This document shows positions 41,178-48,554 of a stretch of DNA of 64,000 nt, one piece after another (positions within the stretch are counted from its first letter, which is position 1; each line of letters starts with the position of its first letter). The stretch comes from Streptomyces sp. AA1529. GTDB taxonomy: Bacteria > Actinomycetota > Actinomycetes > Streptomycetales > Streptomycetaceae. Under the pieces are notes generated by a model, which ran no database searches, was not told where the DNA came from, and saw only the letters and a program-made list of their open reading frames with translations. The translations under genes and the position numbers were made by a program. Location of the stretch: contig NZ_ALAP01000107.1 of the NCBI RefSeq assembly GCF_000280905.1, positions 1 through 64,000 of the forward strand. Reading direction: 5' to 3'.

Positions 41178-42374
41178 TTACGCCTGCTGGTCGCGCTTGG
41201 CGGCCATCTTGCTGCTGAGGCCGAAGATCTCGATGAACCCCTTCGACATCGACTGGTCGAAGGTGTCCCCGGTGTCGTAGGTGGCCAGGTTGAAGTCGTA
41301 CAGCGACTGGTCGGACCGGCGGCCGGTCACCACCGCGCGCCCGCCGTGCAGCGTCATCCGGATGTCGCCCGAGACGTGCTGGTTGGCCTCGTCGATGAAG
41401 CCGTCCAGGGCCCGCTTGAGCGGGGAGAACCACATGCCGTCGTAGACCAGCTCGGTCCACCGCTGCTCGACCTGCCGCTTGTAGCGGGCCAGCTCGCGCT
41501 CGACGGTGACGTTCTCCAGCTCCTGGTGGGCGGTGATCAGCGCGATGCCGCCCGGGGACTCGTAGACCTCGCGGGACTTGATGCCCACCAGCCGGTCCTC
41601 GACCATGTCGATCCGGCCGATGCCCTGGGCCCCGGCCCGCTCGTTGAGCTGCTGGACGGCCTGCAGGACGGTGACGGGCTTGCCGTCCAGGGCGACGGGC
41701 ACGCCCTTCTCGAAGGTGATGACGACCTCGTCGGCCTCCCGCGGGGTGGCGGGGTTGGAGGTGTACTCGTACACGTCCTCGATCGGGGCGTTCCAGATGT
41801 CCTCGAGGAAGCCGGTCTCCACCGCGCGGCCGAAGACGTTCTGGTCGATGGAGTAGGGCGACTTCTTGGACGTCGCGATGGGCAGGCCCTTCTCCTCGCA
41901 GAAGGCGATGGCCTTGTCCCGGGTCATGGCGTAGTCGCGGACCGGCGCGATGCACTTCAGCTCGGGGGCGAGGGAGGAGATGCCGGCCTCGAACCGCACC
42001 TGGTCGTTGCCCTTGCCGGTGCAGCCGTGCGCGACCGTGCCGGCGCCGTGCTTCCGGGCGGCGCTCACCAGGTGCTTGACGATGGTGGGCCGCGAGAGGG
42101 CGGAGACCAGCGGGTAGCGGTCCATGTAGAGCGCGTTGGCCTTGATCGCCGGCAGGCAGTAGTCCTCGGCGAACTCGTCCTTGGCGTCGGCGACCTCGGC
42201 CTCGACGGCACCGCAGGCCAGCGCGCGCTTGCGGATGACGTCCAGGTCCTCGCCGCCCTGGCCGACATCGACGGCGACGGCGACGACCTCGGCACCGGTC
42301 TCCTCGGCGATCCAGCCGATGCAGACTGAGGTGTCCAGGCCGCCTGAGTAGGCGAGTACGACGCGCTCGGTCAC
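41178..42374 (-). CDS. argG: Argininosuccinate synthase
   Basis: Joins citrulline and aspartate with ATP. It has 398 residues, as expected. The P-loop-like ATP-pyrophosphatase motif is AYSGGLDTSVC (about 8-18); GCTGKGNDQVRFE and SPYSIDQNVFGR are strongly conserved landmarks. GTG 42374 has AAGGAG 6 nt upstream, which fixes the start over the longer frame. A promoter and ARG-box-like site lie immediately upstream, so it should respond to the ArgR encoded at 47992. Confidence 0.97.
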   Translation of the reverse strand: MTERVVLAYSGGLDTSVCIGWIAEETGAEVVAVAVDVGQGGEDLDVIRKRALACGAVEAEVADAKDEFAEDYCLPAIKANALYMDRYPLVSALSRPTIVKHLVSAARKHGAGTVAHGCTGKGNDQVRFEAGISSLAPELKCIAPVRDYAMTRDKAIAFCEEKGLPIATSKKSPYSIDQNVFGRAVETGFLEDIWNAPIEDVYEYTSNPATPREADEVVITFEKGVPVALDGKPVTVLQAVQQLNERAGAQGIGRIDMVEDRLVGIKSREVYESPGGIALITAHQELENVTVERELARYKRQVEQRWTELVYDGMWFSPLKRALDGFIDEANQHVSGDIRMTLHGGRAVVTGRRSDQSLYDFNLATYDTGDTFDQSMSKGFIEIFGLSSKMAAKRDQQA

Positions 42375-42401
42375 TGGCTTCTCCTTACGTGCATGCACTG
42401 A

Positions 42402-42438
42402 CTGGTATAAGTATGCACTCCACCGTATGTTTCGTCAA
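42402..42438 (-). promoter_or_regulatory. argG promoter with overlapping ARG box
   Basis: On the minus strand TTGACG (42438-42433), 17-nt spacer, CATACT (42415-42410). The ARG-box-like 18-mer AGTGCATACTTATACCAG (42402-42419) covers the -10 and the expected transcription start. A weaker second half-site (GTGCATGCAC) follows towards the gene, near the Shine-Dalgarno. Confidence 0.65.
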
Positions 42439-42580
42439 CGCGTGCCTGACCTGCGACAACGCGCACCTGACGGAGCACGCAGCCGCCCGGCACCGCCGGA
42501 CCGGCCGCTCTGCCGCCGGAGGCGCCGGAGGGGAGGTCGAATCCGGGACCCCCTGTGCACGACGGTCCACCTGGGTGGGG

Positions 42581-42775
42581 TCAGGTGGCGTGCAGCAGCC
42601 GCGCTCCGGCGTGCTTCTCCTCCCGGTGGAGGTGCAGCACCTCGTGGAGGACGGCCTCCAGCTTCGGCTCCTCCTGGTGCTGGGCGCGGGTGATCTGGGC
42701 CCGGTACTGGTCGCAGTAGACACACGGCAGGTGCGCGCGGTCCGCAGCCTCGGGGTCGAGGTTGGTCACGGTCAT
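42581..42775 (-). CDS. Small CxxC/His-rich protein
   Basis: A 64-residue protein, last gene of the tiny-gene cassette. It has one CVYC motif (about 18-21) and a histidine-rich helix ending VLHEVLHLHREEKHAGARLL, so it may bind a metal ion (inference). ATG 42775 overlaps the stop of the 131-residue gene (ATGA), implying translational coupling. No family recognised. Confidence 0.62.
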   Translation of the reverse strand: MTVTNLDPEAADRAHLPCVYCDQYRAQITRAQHQEEPKLEAVLHEVLHLHREEKHAGARLLHAT

Positions 42776-43167
42776 GGCGTGTCGTGCGGTTCGGCGATCT
42801 CGACGGGCAGTGCGGAGCGGCGGTCGGGGCAGGCGGCGAGGAGTACGAGGGCGGCTTCCATCTGCTGGCCGCTGTCCTCGGGCATGCTGTTCAGCGGCAC
42901 GGTGAACGTGGCGAGGTCGCGGTGGGGTCGGGCTGCTTGTTGCAGGTCGGCTGCGTAGCGGGTTCCGCTGCTGGTCGGCCAGGTCAGTTCCTGGTGCCGG
43001 GCGTGCCAGGCGAGGCGCCGCAGGCAGTCGGCGCGGGGGCCGGGCCCGGCGAGGTTCCACAAGGCGTGGAGGAAGGGGGAGCCGAGGCTGCGGCGGCCGT
43101 GCCGGTGCAGGTGCTCGCGCAACTGGCGGCGCAGGGACTGGAGGGGGCTGTCGGGGTTGTCAGGCAC
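42772..43167 (-). CDS. Hypothetical protein of the accessory cassette
   Basis: A 131-residue, probably helical, cytoplasmic protein (LQSLRRQLREHLHRHGRRSL, WHARHQELTWP, MEAALVLLAACPDRR). No motif recognised. GTG 43167 has AAGGA 8 nt upstream and overlaps the stop of the zinc-ribbon gene by a few bases; its own stop overlaps the next start. The coupling at both ends supports its reality. Confidence 0.68.
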   Translation of the reverse strand: MPDNPDSPLQSLRRQLREHLHRHGRRSLGSPFLHALWNLAGPGPRADCLRRLAWHARHQELTWPTSSGTRYAADLQQAARPHRDLATFTVPLNSMPEDSGQQMEAALVLLAACPDRRSALPVEIAEPHDTP

Positions 43168-43327
43168 GGGGGGTGTCCTTCGGGGAGTCGCACTCGCGGC
43201 AGCGGATGCTGACGACGCGGCCGTGGCCGTCGGTGTCGGACGCGGGGCTGAGCGGCTTCTTGCAGCGCGGGCAGGTGCCGTACCAGGTGCCGCGGCGGGC
43301 CGTGGACGTTGCGGGTTCAGTCGGCAT
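43160..43327 (-). CDS. 55-residue zinc-ribbon protein
   Basis: A short gene with two knuckles, GTCPRCKKPL (about 18-25) and IRCRECDSP (about 42-49), the CxxC...CxxC spacing of a zinc ribbon. AGGGGA lies 8 nt before ATG 43327, good support for translation. The function is unknown; small ribbons of this kind often bind nucleic acid or proteins. The end overlaps the next gene's GTG. Confidence 0.65.
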   Translation of the reverse strand: MPTEPATSTARRGTWYGTCPRCKKPLSPASDTDGHGRVVSIRCRECDSPKDTPRA

Positions 43328-43472
43328 GGCGGGCGTCCCCTGGTCGGCAGCGCGGACATGCGCAGGGCGGCCACGTCGAGCTGACGGGGGTGCGTCCGCC
43401 GCCGCGGAGTGTGCGCCGTGGGGTCCAGGTGCGGCCGCCGTCGCGGGAGACGCGCAGGCGCAGCCGGCTCAC
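43317..43472 (-). CDS. Tiny Arg-rich ORF of the accessory cassette
   Basis: A 51-codon ORF whose GTG 43472 overlaps the stop of the 82-residue gene (GTGA) and whose stop lies 11 nt inside the zinc-ribbon gene. It has a very basic N-terminal half (RLRLRVSRDGGRTWTPRRTL) and one CACPRC. The overlap pattern favours translation, but the composition is weak evidence. Confidence 0.4.
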   Translation of the reverse strand: MSRLRLRVSRDGGRTWTPRRTLRGGGRTPVSSTWPPCACPRCRPGDARHAD

Positions 43473-43717
43473 CGCCGGGCTCCCACGCGGTGGGGGACCG
43501 CGGCGTCGTAGGCGGCCCGCTGGGATGCCTCGGCCTCGGTCAGGTTCTCGACCCGGGCCGTCCACTCCGCGCCGTGCGGGGTGACGAGCCGGACCTGCCC
43601 GGCGTCCAGGACGGTCTGCACCCGGCCCACCCACGCGGGCTCCGGCGGCATCCTCTGCCGGGTGGCCTCGTCCACCACGTAGTCGCCCCGCCCATAGCGG
43701 GCGGCACCCGCGGTCAT
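43469..43717 (-). CDS. Small hypothetical protein of the accessory cassette
   Basis: An 82-residue protein with a compact beta-rich central part (GDYVVDEATRQRMPP, WVGRVQTVLDAGQVRLVTPHG) and a helical end. Not recognised; the strand pattern resembles a small barrel. ATG 43717 overlaps the stop of the 77-codon ORF (ATGA), and there is no Shine-Dalgarno, so translation would be coupled. Confidence 0.58.
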   Translation of the reverse strand: MTAGAARYGRGDYVVDEATRQRMPPEPAWVGRVQTVLDAGQVRLVTPHGAEWTARVENLTEAEASQRAAYDAAVPHRVGARR

Positions 43718-43947
43718 CGCACGGCCAGGGATTGGCTTTTGCCGCATACGGCCACTGGCCAACTTCGGGTCCGGACGCCGTAGGTCATCTGCATCGCGCC
43801 TGCGGGCGACAGTTCACCGTGCACGACCCCGCGCACTATGCACGCCTCGCCATGGAGACGGGCGGTATTGATCGCCAGTTGGGCAACGCCCTTCAGTGAC
43901 CTGTTCTGGAGCATTCCACAGCCCATCTGCGTGCGGGTTTGGGACAC
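43714..43947 (-). CDS. Possible small gene between XRE regulator and cassette
   Basis: A 77-codon ORF starting GTG 43947, 64 bp after the XRE regulator. Codon bias is weaker than in neighbours and no Shine-Dalgarno is seen; the ATGA overlap with the next gene is the main support. Sequence such as VAQLAINTARLHGEACIVRG looks protein-like. The surrounding DNA (43740-44010) is the least GC-rich of the window. Confidence 0.35.
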   Translation of the reverse strand: MSQTRTQMGCGMLQNRSLKGVAQLAINTARLHGEACIVRGVVHGELSPAGAMQMTYGVRTRSWPVAVCGKSQSLAVR

Positions 43948-44010
43948 TCAGATGGTGCAGTGGAAGAGTGGCGACAACTGCTACATGGTGTGGCAGCTCC
44001 GCTCACTAGG

Positions 44011-45192
44011 TCATACCGCGCGACACCAGAGCGCGTAGTTGGAGATATCCTCACGATCGGCACGCTTCAACCGGCGCAGTGTGGCGATGTCCTCACGAAC
44101 CCACCTGTGATCACGCACATGCTGAGGGGCGATCCGCCGCGCCAGCTTCAACGACTCGAACGCGTCATCCACCAGACCAGCCCACAGCTGAGCACGGGCA
44201 ACCTCGATGTGGAAACCCGAGCGGCGTTCGGCAGGGAGGTCGCGCGCAGGGGCCCATCTGTGCGCGATATCCAGCGCCCGCTGAAGGTGCTGACCCCCCA
44301 GGCTCACGGCCAGAGACACCTCGTGCACGCGAACCGAGGAAGGACCGAATGCGGTGCCGTAATAGAGCCCTTCGGATACCGCATCAGCACATCGGCGAGC
44401 CGCGCCGATGTGCAGCATGGCCGCGTCTTCACGCCTTGCGCGACCCGCGATGACTGCTGCCCGCATATGGAGCGCCCCGCGAGTCGCCGTCACCGTGTCT
44501 TTCCTCGTCCGAGGTGCGGTATCCAAGGCGTTCTCCAGCGCACGTAATCCTGGGCCGTGAGCCTGAGCAGCGAAGAACGTCTCGCAGCGCACGTAGGCGA
44601 CAGTCACATCGAGCAGCGGATCCTCTGCCGTCGGCGCAGCCCACCTCATGAGTTCCACCAACCGCGCCGACAGATCCTGGTAGCCGAACTTGTAGGCCAC
44701 CGCGTCTGCTGTGCGATACGCCGCGACCAGAAGCCGGGCGACCTCCGGTCGGTCAGCGCCACTCGCTCCGTCCAGCGCCCTTGCAAGCTCTTCCAGAAGC
44801 CCCGGCAGATTGCGGGCGATGCGCAGGTACTGGGCCCCGACCCGCCAGTCGACCGCCTCTGACACCGCCGCGCGCAGCTCATCGAGGGAGCGCACTGGCC
44901 CGTCCTCCGGCAGGTCATACGTTGCGATCACCCGGGACAGCGCAGGGATCTCGTCGTGCACGCGGGAATCAGTGTGCCCACGGTGCCCCAGCAGGCGCGC
45001 CGGATCCACGCTCAAGGCCGCGGCCAGCGCATCGAGGACATCGTCCCCCGGCATCCGCGCACCTCGCTCGATCGCGCGCACCGTGCTGTAGGAGACGCCC
45101 GCCGCATCGGCCAGTCCCTTCTGCGTCAAGCGGACGAGTCGACGGGCAGCAGCGATGCGCTTCCCCATCTCGTAGCGCGGGTCCACGGGCAT
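44011..45192 (-). CDS. XRE-family regulator with TPR-like C-terminus
   Basis: A 393-residue protein. The N-terminal helix-turn-helix (about 10-66: IAAARRLVRLTQKGLADAAG, VSYSTVRAIERGARMPG) is of the Cro/C1 type. Residues about 90-390 are a helical-repeat region with several TPR-like pairs. Similar large regulators in streptomycetes control differentiation or respond to peptides or metabolites; the ligand here is unknown. GGAG lies 7 nt before ATG 45192. It heads the tiny-gene cassette on the same strand. Codon use is less biased than the core genes, suggesting transfer. Confidence 0.88.
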   Translation of the reverse strand: MPVDPRYEMGKRIAAARRLVRLTQKGLADAAGVSYSTVRAIERGARMPGDDVLDALAAALSVDPARLLGHRGHTDSRVHDEIPALSRVIATYDLPEDGPVRSLDELRAAVSEAVDWRVGAQYLRIARNLPGLLEELARALDGASGADRPEVARLLVAAYRTADAVAYKFGYQDLSARLVELMRWAAPTAEDPLLDVTVAYVRCETFFAAQAHGPGLRALENALDTAPRTRKDTVTATRGALHMRAAVIAGRARREDAAMLHIGAARRCADAVSEGLYYGTAFGPSSVRVHEVSLAVSLGGQHLQRALDIAHRWAPARDLPAERRSGFHIEVARAQLWAGLVDDAFESLKLARRIAPQHVRDHRWVREDIATLRRLKRADREDISNYALWCRAV

Positions 45193-45244
45193 GCTGGTAC
45201 TCCGTTCCGTGCAGCCACAGAGAACGGTAGCGGTTGGCGCCCCT

Positions 45245-45913
45245 TCAGATGGAGCCTTCGGTGGGACACCACGTCTCATAAGAGGCCAATGTCTCGGGCA
45301 AGTCGAGAATGCTGCCGACGCGGAAGTCCGGTGCCGGGTTGTCCACGTCCGCCCACAAGTGGCCCCAGGGGCCGCGGCGAAGCAGGCAGGTGCGCAGTCC
45401 CGCGTGTGCGGCCGGCGCCACATCGTTCGCCGGATGGTCGCCCACGTACAGAGTGGCGGCCGGTTCGCTTCCCGCCGTCGCCAGAACGCGCTCGAAGAAG
45501 GCCGCGGCAGGCTTCGCGCACCCCCACTCACCGGACGTGGAGATCGTGTCGGCCGGAAGGTCGAGGCTCCGCAACAGCCGGCCGGCACGGGCTGTCTGAT
45601 TCCCGGCGATGTGCACCCGGTAGCCGGCAGAGCGGAGGGCTGCCAGGCCCGGCCGCACGTCGCTGTACAGATCTGAATCGTCGAGGATCTCGCCTAGACC
45701 AGCAGCCTCCATCGCTGCCCGCTCCGAGGCCAGATCCATGCCAGGGCGGAGCAATCGGATGGCGTCAGCGTTGTCCCGCCCCTGGGCGACAACTGCCCCG
45801 ACGAGGGCTGAGAGCGTATGCCGCGGGACGTCGAGCCAGTCGGCCCAGCGCCCCCAGTGGCGGTCGTCGCGGGTGAGGGTCTCGCCGACATCGAAGACGA
45901 TGCTGGTAATCAT
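45245..45913 (-). CDS. HAD-superfamily hydrolase
   Basis: A 222-residue HAD phosphatase. Motif I is IVFDVGETLTRDD (nucleophile Asp, with Gly in place of the acid/base Asp two residues on, so a DxGxT variant), motif II IAGNQTARAG, motif III the Lys in GCAKPAAAFFERVL, motif IV YVGDHPANDVAPAAHAG. The Val-Gly variant is typical of the haloacid-dehalogenase/YjjG-like branch. TAGGCT lies exactly 7 nt before ATG 45913 with no Shine-Dalgarno: probably leaderless. It is 52 bp upstream of the XRE gene on the same strand. Confidence 0.88.
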   Translation of the reverse strand: MITSIVFDVGETLTRDDRHWGRWADWLDVPRHTLSALVGAVVAQGRDNADAIRLLRPGMDLASERAAMEAAGLGEILDDSDLYSDVRPGLAALRSAGYRVHIAGNQTARAGRLLRSLDLPADTISTSGEWGCAKPAAAFFERVLATAGSEPAATLYVGDHPANDVAPAAHAGLRTCLLRRGPWGHLWADVDNPAPDFRVGSILDLPETLASYETWCPTEGSI

Positions 45914-46058
45914 CAGCGTCAGCCTACGGGTGCCCTGCCTTGCGGTGGGGTGCACCCGGGACCGCAAGGACCGGGCGCTGCGGCGCGCGGCGGTGTCCCG
46001 CGGGCCCACCCTCGGGCGGATGCACGATGACCGGTGCCCGTTGGGACACGCCCCTCGC

Positions 46059-46439
46059 TCAGCCTCGCCCGCCCAGCACCTCCTCCAGTACCCGGGTGTG
46101 GGCGAGCGAGAGGTCCTTGGATGCCGTCAGCAGGGTGAGCACCCGGGCGCCGGAGGCCGCCCGGAGGAGTTCGTCGAGGCCCTCGGCGCCCGCATCCGTG
46201 GCCAGCTCGGCGCGGTAGCGCTCGGCGAACCCCGCGAAGCGCTCCGGGGTGTGTCCGTACCACTTGCGCAGCTCGGCGCTGGGGGCGACCTGTTTGCACC
46301 AGGCGTCCAGTGCGGCCTCCTCCTTGCGCAGCCCGCGCGGCCAGAGGCGGTCCACGAGGACGCGGGCGCCGTCCGCGGCGGGCTCGGGCGCCTCGTAGAC
46401 GCGGCGGACCCGGATCTTCGGCTTCTTCTCGGCAGCCAT
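46059..46439 (-). CDS. DUF488 (YeaO-like) protein
   Basis: A 126-residue protein with the family hallmarks RVLVDRLWPRGLRKEE (about 26-41), WCKQVAPSAELRKWYGH and the closing LLTASKDLSLAHTRVLEEVL. The DUF488 family is widespread in bacteria and of uncertain function. ATG 46439 is the first start before the conserved block; the frame continues upstream without good support. Confidence 0.9.
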   Translation of the reverse strand: MAAEKKPKIRVRRVYEAPEPAADGARVLVDRLWPRGLRKEEAALDAWCKQVAPSAELRKWYGHTPERFAGFAERYRAELATDAGAEGLDELLRAASGARVLTLLTASKDLSLAHTRVLEEVLGGRG

Positions 46440-46785
46440 GGGGCCAGGGTGCGGCCGATCACCCGGCCCCCGCATGTTGACAACGTTCACATTGTTGATT
46501 CCGGGTTCCCGCCCTGACCGCCGGGCCGGACCGTGGGCGAGGCGGGCTGCGCACGGGCGCGGGAGCTGAACCGGCCCGTCCTCTCGGCGTGATCGCCTCC
46601 GGACTGCTGCCCACACAGTCCACGCAGTCCACGCTGGGCATCCTCACCGTCCGCGCGCCCGGGCCGCGGTGAACCGGGCCGGGTGAGCGTGTCCCGGGCA
46701 CCGCTCCCCCGGTCGCCTCCCCGGCGGCGGCGTCCGGAGCGCGCCGGAATGCCCCGGCGTTCGCGATCACATCGCGAGACAGCTC
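46440..46785. other. 346-bp intergenic region between DUF488 and the BASS transporter
   Basis: I see no gene. There is an AT-rich island at 46470-46500 with interleaved GTTG/CAAC units (GTTGACAACGTTCACATTGTTG), including the palindromes GTTG-A-CAAC and AACGTT. It looks like a regulator site or the DUF488 promoter. The perfect inverted repeat at 46761-46777 is listed separately. Confidence 0.5.
46761..46777. promoter_or_regulatory. Perfect inverted repeat before the BASS transporter
   Basis: TCGCGAT-CAC-ATCGCGA, a 7-bp palindrome with a 3-bp spacer, ending 8 nt before TTG 46786. It is a strong operator candidate, or argues that the true start is GTG 46822. Confidence 0.5.
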
Positions 46786-47958
46786 TTGCCAACCGGCCCC
46801 ACCAGGGCGTTCTCTCTGCGGGTGCGAACCGGACAGCAGAACACCCCGCCCGACTCCGACGACTCCCCCGAGACGGCCGCCGAGCAACGCGGAGCGCGCC
46901 GTGCGGTGACGCTCTTCCCGCTCCTGGTCCTGCTCGCGGGCGCGCTCGGCCTGCTCAGTCCCGGCAGCTTCACGGGCGGCGCCGAGGCGGTGCCCTACCT
47001 GCTCGGGGTCGTGATGTTCTGCATGGGGCTCACGATGACCGTGCCGGACTTCCGGAGCGTCGTCCGCCGTCCCTGGGCGGTCGCGCTGGGGCTGGCGGCC
47101 CAGTACCTCGTGATGCCGGGGCTGGGCTGGCTGGTCGCGCAGGGCCTGGGCCTGTCCCCGCAGCTCGCCGCCGGGCTGATCCTGGTCGGCTGCTCACCGG
47201 GCGGGACGGCGTCGAACGTCGTGACCTATCTGGCGCGCGGCGACGTGGCGCTCTCGGTCTCGGTCACCTCGGTCTCCACGTTCGTCGCGCCGCTGCTGAC
47301 TCCGCCGCTCACGCTGTTCCTCGCGGGCGAGTTCCTGCCCGTGGACACCGGCTCGATGGTCGGCGACATCGTCAAGACGGTGCTGCTGCCGGTCCTCGGC
47401 GGGCTGCTGGTCCGGCTGCTCGCCGGGCGCGCCGTCGAACGGGCGCTGCCCGCGCTGCCCTGGCTGTCCACGGCGACCATCGCCGTCATCGTCACCATCG
47501 TGGTGGCGGGCAGCGCGGGCACCATCAAGTCGGCGGCGGCGCTGGTGTTCCTGGCGGTGGTGCTGCACAACGGGCTGGGGCTGGCGCTCGGTTACACCGT
47601 GGGGCGGCTGTCCCGGCTCGGCGAACCGGCCGGGCGCGCGCTGGCCTTCGAGGTCGGCATGCAGAACTCGGGGTTGGCCGCCTCGCTGGCGGCGGCGCAC
47701 TTCAGTCCGCTCGCGGCGCTGCCGGCCGCTGTCTTCTCCGTGTGGCACAACGTCTCGGGCGCGCTGGCCGCCGCCTGGTTCGCACACCGCGACCGGAGCG
47801 CCGCGGCGCGGACGCGCACCGGCGCGGGCCGCCCGGCGGACTCCGGAGCGGCGGACCCTGCCGGCTCCGCGGACTCCGTCCCGGCCGATTCCGGCCCGGC
47901 GGCAGCGGGCGGAGCCGACAACGCGGAGCCGGCCGCCGGACCGCACTCCGCGGGGTGA
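46786..47958 (+). CDS. Bile acid:sodium symporter (BASS) family transporter
   Basis: A 390-residue membrane protein (if the TTG start is right) with about nine to ten helices. The segments GVVMFCMGLTMTVPDFRSVV, LVGCSPGGTASNVVTYLARGDVALS and EVGMQNSGLAASLAAAHF are the conserved BASS blocks, including the crossover SPGGxxSN motif. Members cotransport organic anions with sodium. The last 60 residues are an Ala/Gly/Pro-rich tail. The start is uncertain: TTG 46786 or GTG 46822, neither with a clear Shine-Dalgarno. It is convergent with argR across 33 bp. Confidence 0.88.
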   Translation: MPTGPTRAFSLRVRTGQQNTPPDSDDSPETAAEQRGARRAVTLFPLLVLLAGALGLLSPGSFTGGAEAVPYLLGVVMFCMGLTMTVPDFRSVVRRPWAVALGLAAQYLVMPGLGWLVAQGLGLSPQLAAGLILVGCSPGGTASNVVTYLARGDVALSVSVTSVSTFVAPLLTPPLTLFLAGEFLPVDTGSMVGDIVKTVLLPVLGGLLVRLLAGRAVERALPALPWLSTATIAVIVTIVVAGSAGTIKSAAALVFLAVVLHNGLGLALGYTVGRLSRLGEPAGRALAFEVGMQNSGLAASLAAAHFSPLAALPAAVFSVWHNVSGALAAAWFAHRDRSAAARTRTGAGRPADSGAADPAGSADSVPADSGPAAAGGADNAEPAAGPHSAG

Positions 47959-47991
47959 GCGTGCCGTCCCGGCCCGCTCGGCGGTCGGCGC

Positions 47992-48519
47992 TCAGCGCTC
48001 CTTCTGCGCCAGCGCCAGCAGATGGTCGGCCAGCGCCTGGCCGCCCTCGGCGTCGCGGCTGATCAGCAGCAGGGTGTCGTCACCGGCGATGGTGCCGATG
48101 ATCTCGTGCACGCCGGCCTGGTCGATGGCGGAGGCGAGGAACTGCGCGGCGCCGGGCGGGGTGCGCAGGACGACGAGGTTGGCGGACGCCTCGGCGGAGA
48201 TGAGGAGTTCGCCGGCCAGCCGGGCCATCCGGGCCTCGGTGGCCGACTCGCCCAGCGGAGCACGCGGGGTGGGGTCCCCGCCCTCGGCGGGGACCGCGTA
48301 GATCAGCTCGCCCCCGGTGTTGCGGATCTTGACGGCGCCCAGCTCGTCGAGGTCCCGGGAGAGGGTGGCCTGGGTGACCGTGAGCCCGTCGTCGGCCAGG
48401 AGCTTGGCGAGCTGGCTCTGCGAGCGGACCGGCTGCCTGCTGAGAATGTCGACGATGCGGCGGTGCCGGGCCGTCCGGGTCTGCGGGACGGCCTGTCCCC
48501 CGTGCTGCTCCTCGGTCAT
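47992..48519 (-). CDS. argR: Arginine repressor
   Basis: A 175-residue ArgR/AhrC protein. The N-terminal winged helix (about 18-80) shows RHRRIVDILSRQPVRSQSQL and TVTQATLSRDLDELGAVKI with the SR DNA-contact pair. The C-terminal hexamerisation and arginine-binding domain contains PPGAAQFLASAID and IGTIAGDDTLLLI, with the GTIAGDDT arginine-binding loop. It should repress argC-J-B-D-R and argG when arginine is plentiful. It is last in the operon, 35 bp after argD. Confidence 0.97.
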   Translation of the reverse strand: MTEEQHGGQAVPQTRTARHRRIVDILSRQPVRSQSQLAKLLADDGLTVTQATLSRDLDELGAVKIRNTGGELIYAVPAEGGDPTPRAPLGESATEARMARLAGELLISAEASANLVVLRTPPGAAQFLASAIDQAGVHEIIGTIAGDDTLLLISRDAEGGQALADHLLALAQKER

Positions 48520-48554
48520 CGTGCGCGTACCCCTCTGGTTCGTCTGCCTTCGGA

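Noticed and set aside
46683..48062. A 459-codon plus-strand ORF overlapping the BASS transporter
   Set aside because: It is a shifted frame of the transporter, giving an Arg/Gly/Ala-rich product; the true frame shows the membrane helices and BASS motifs.
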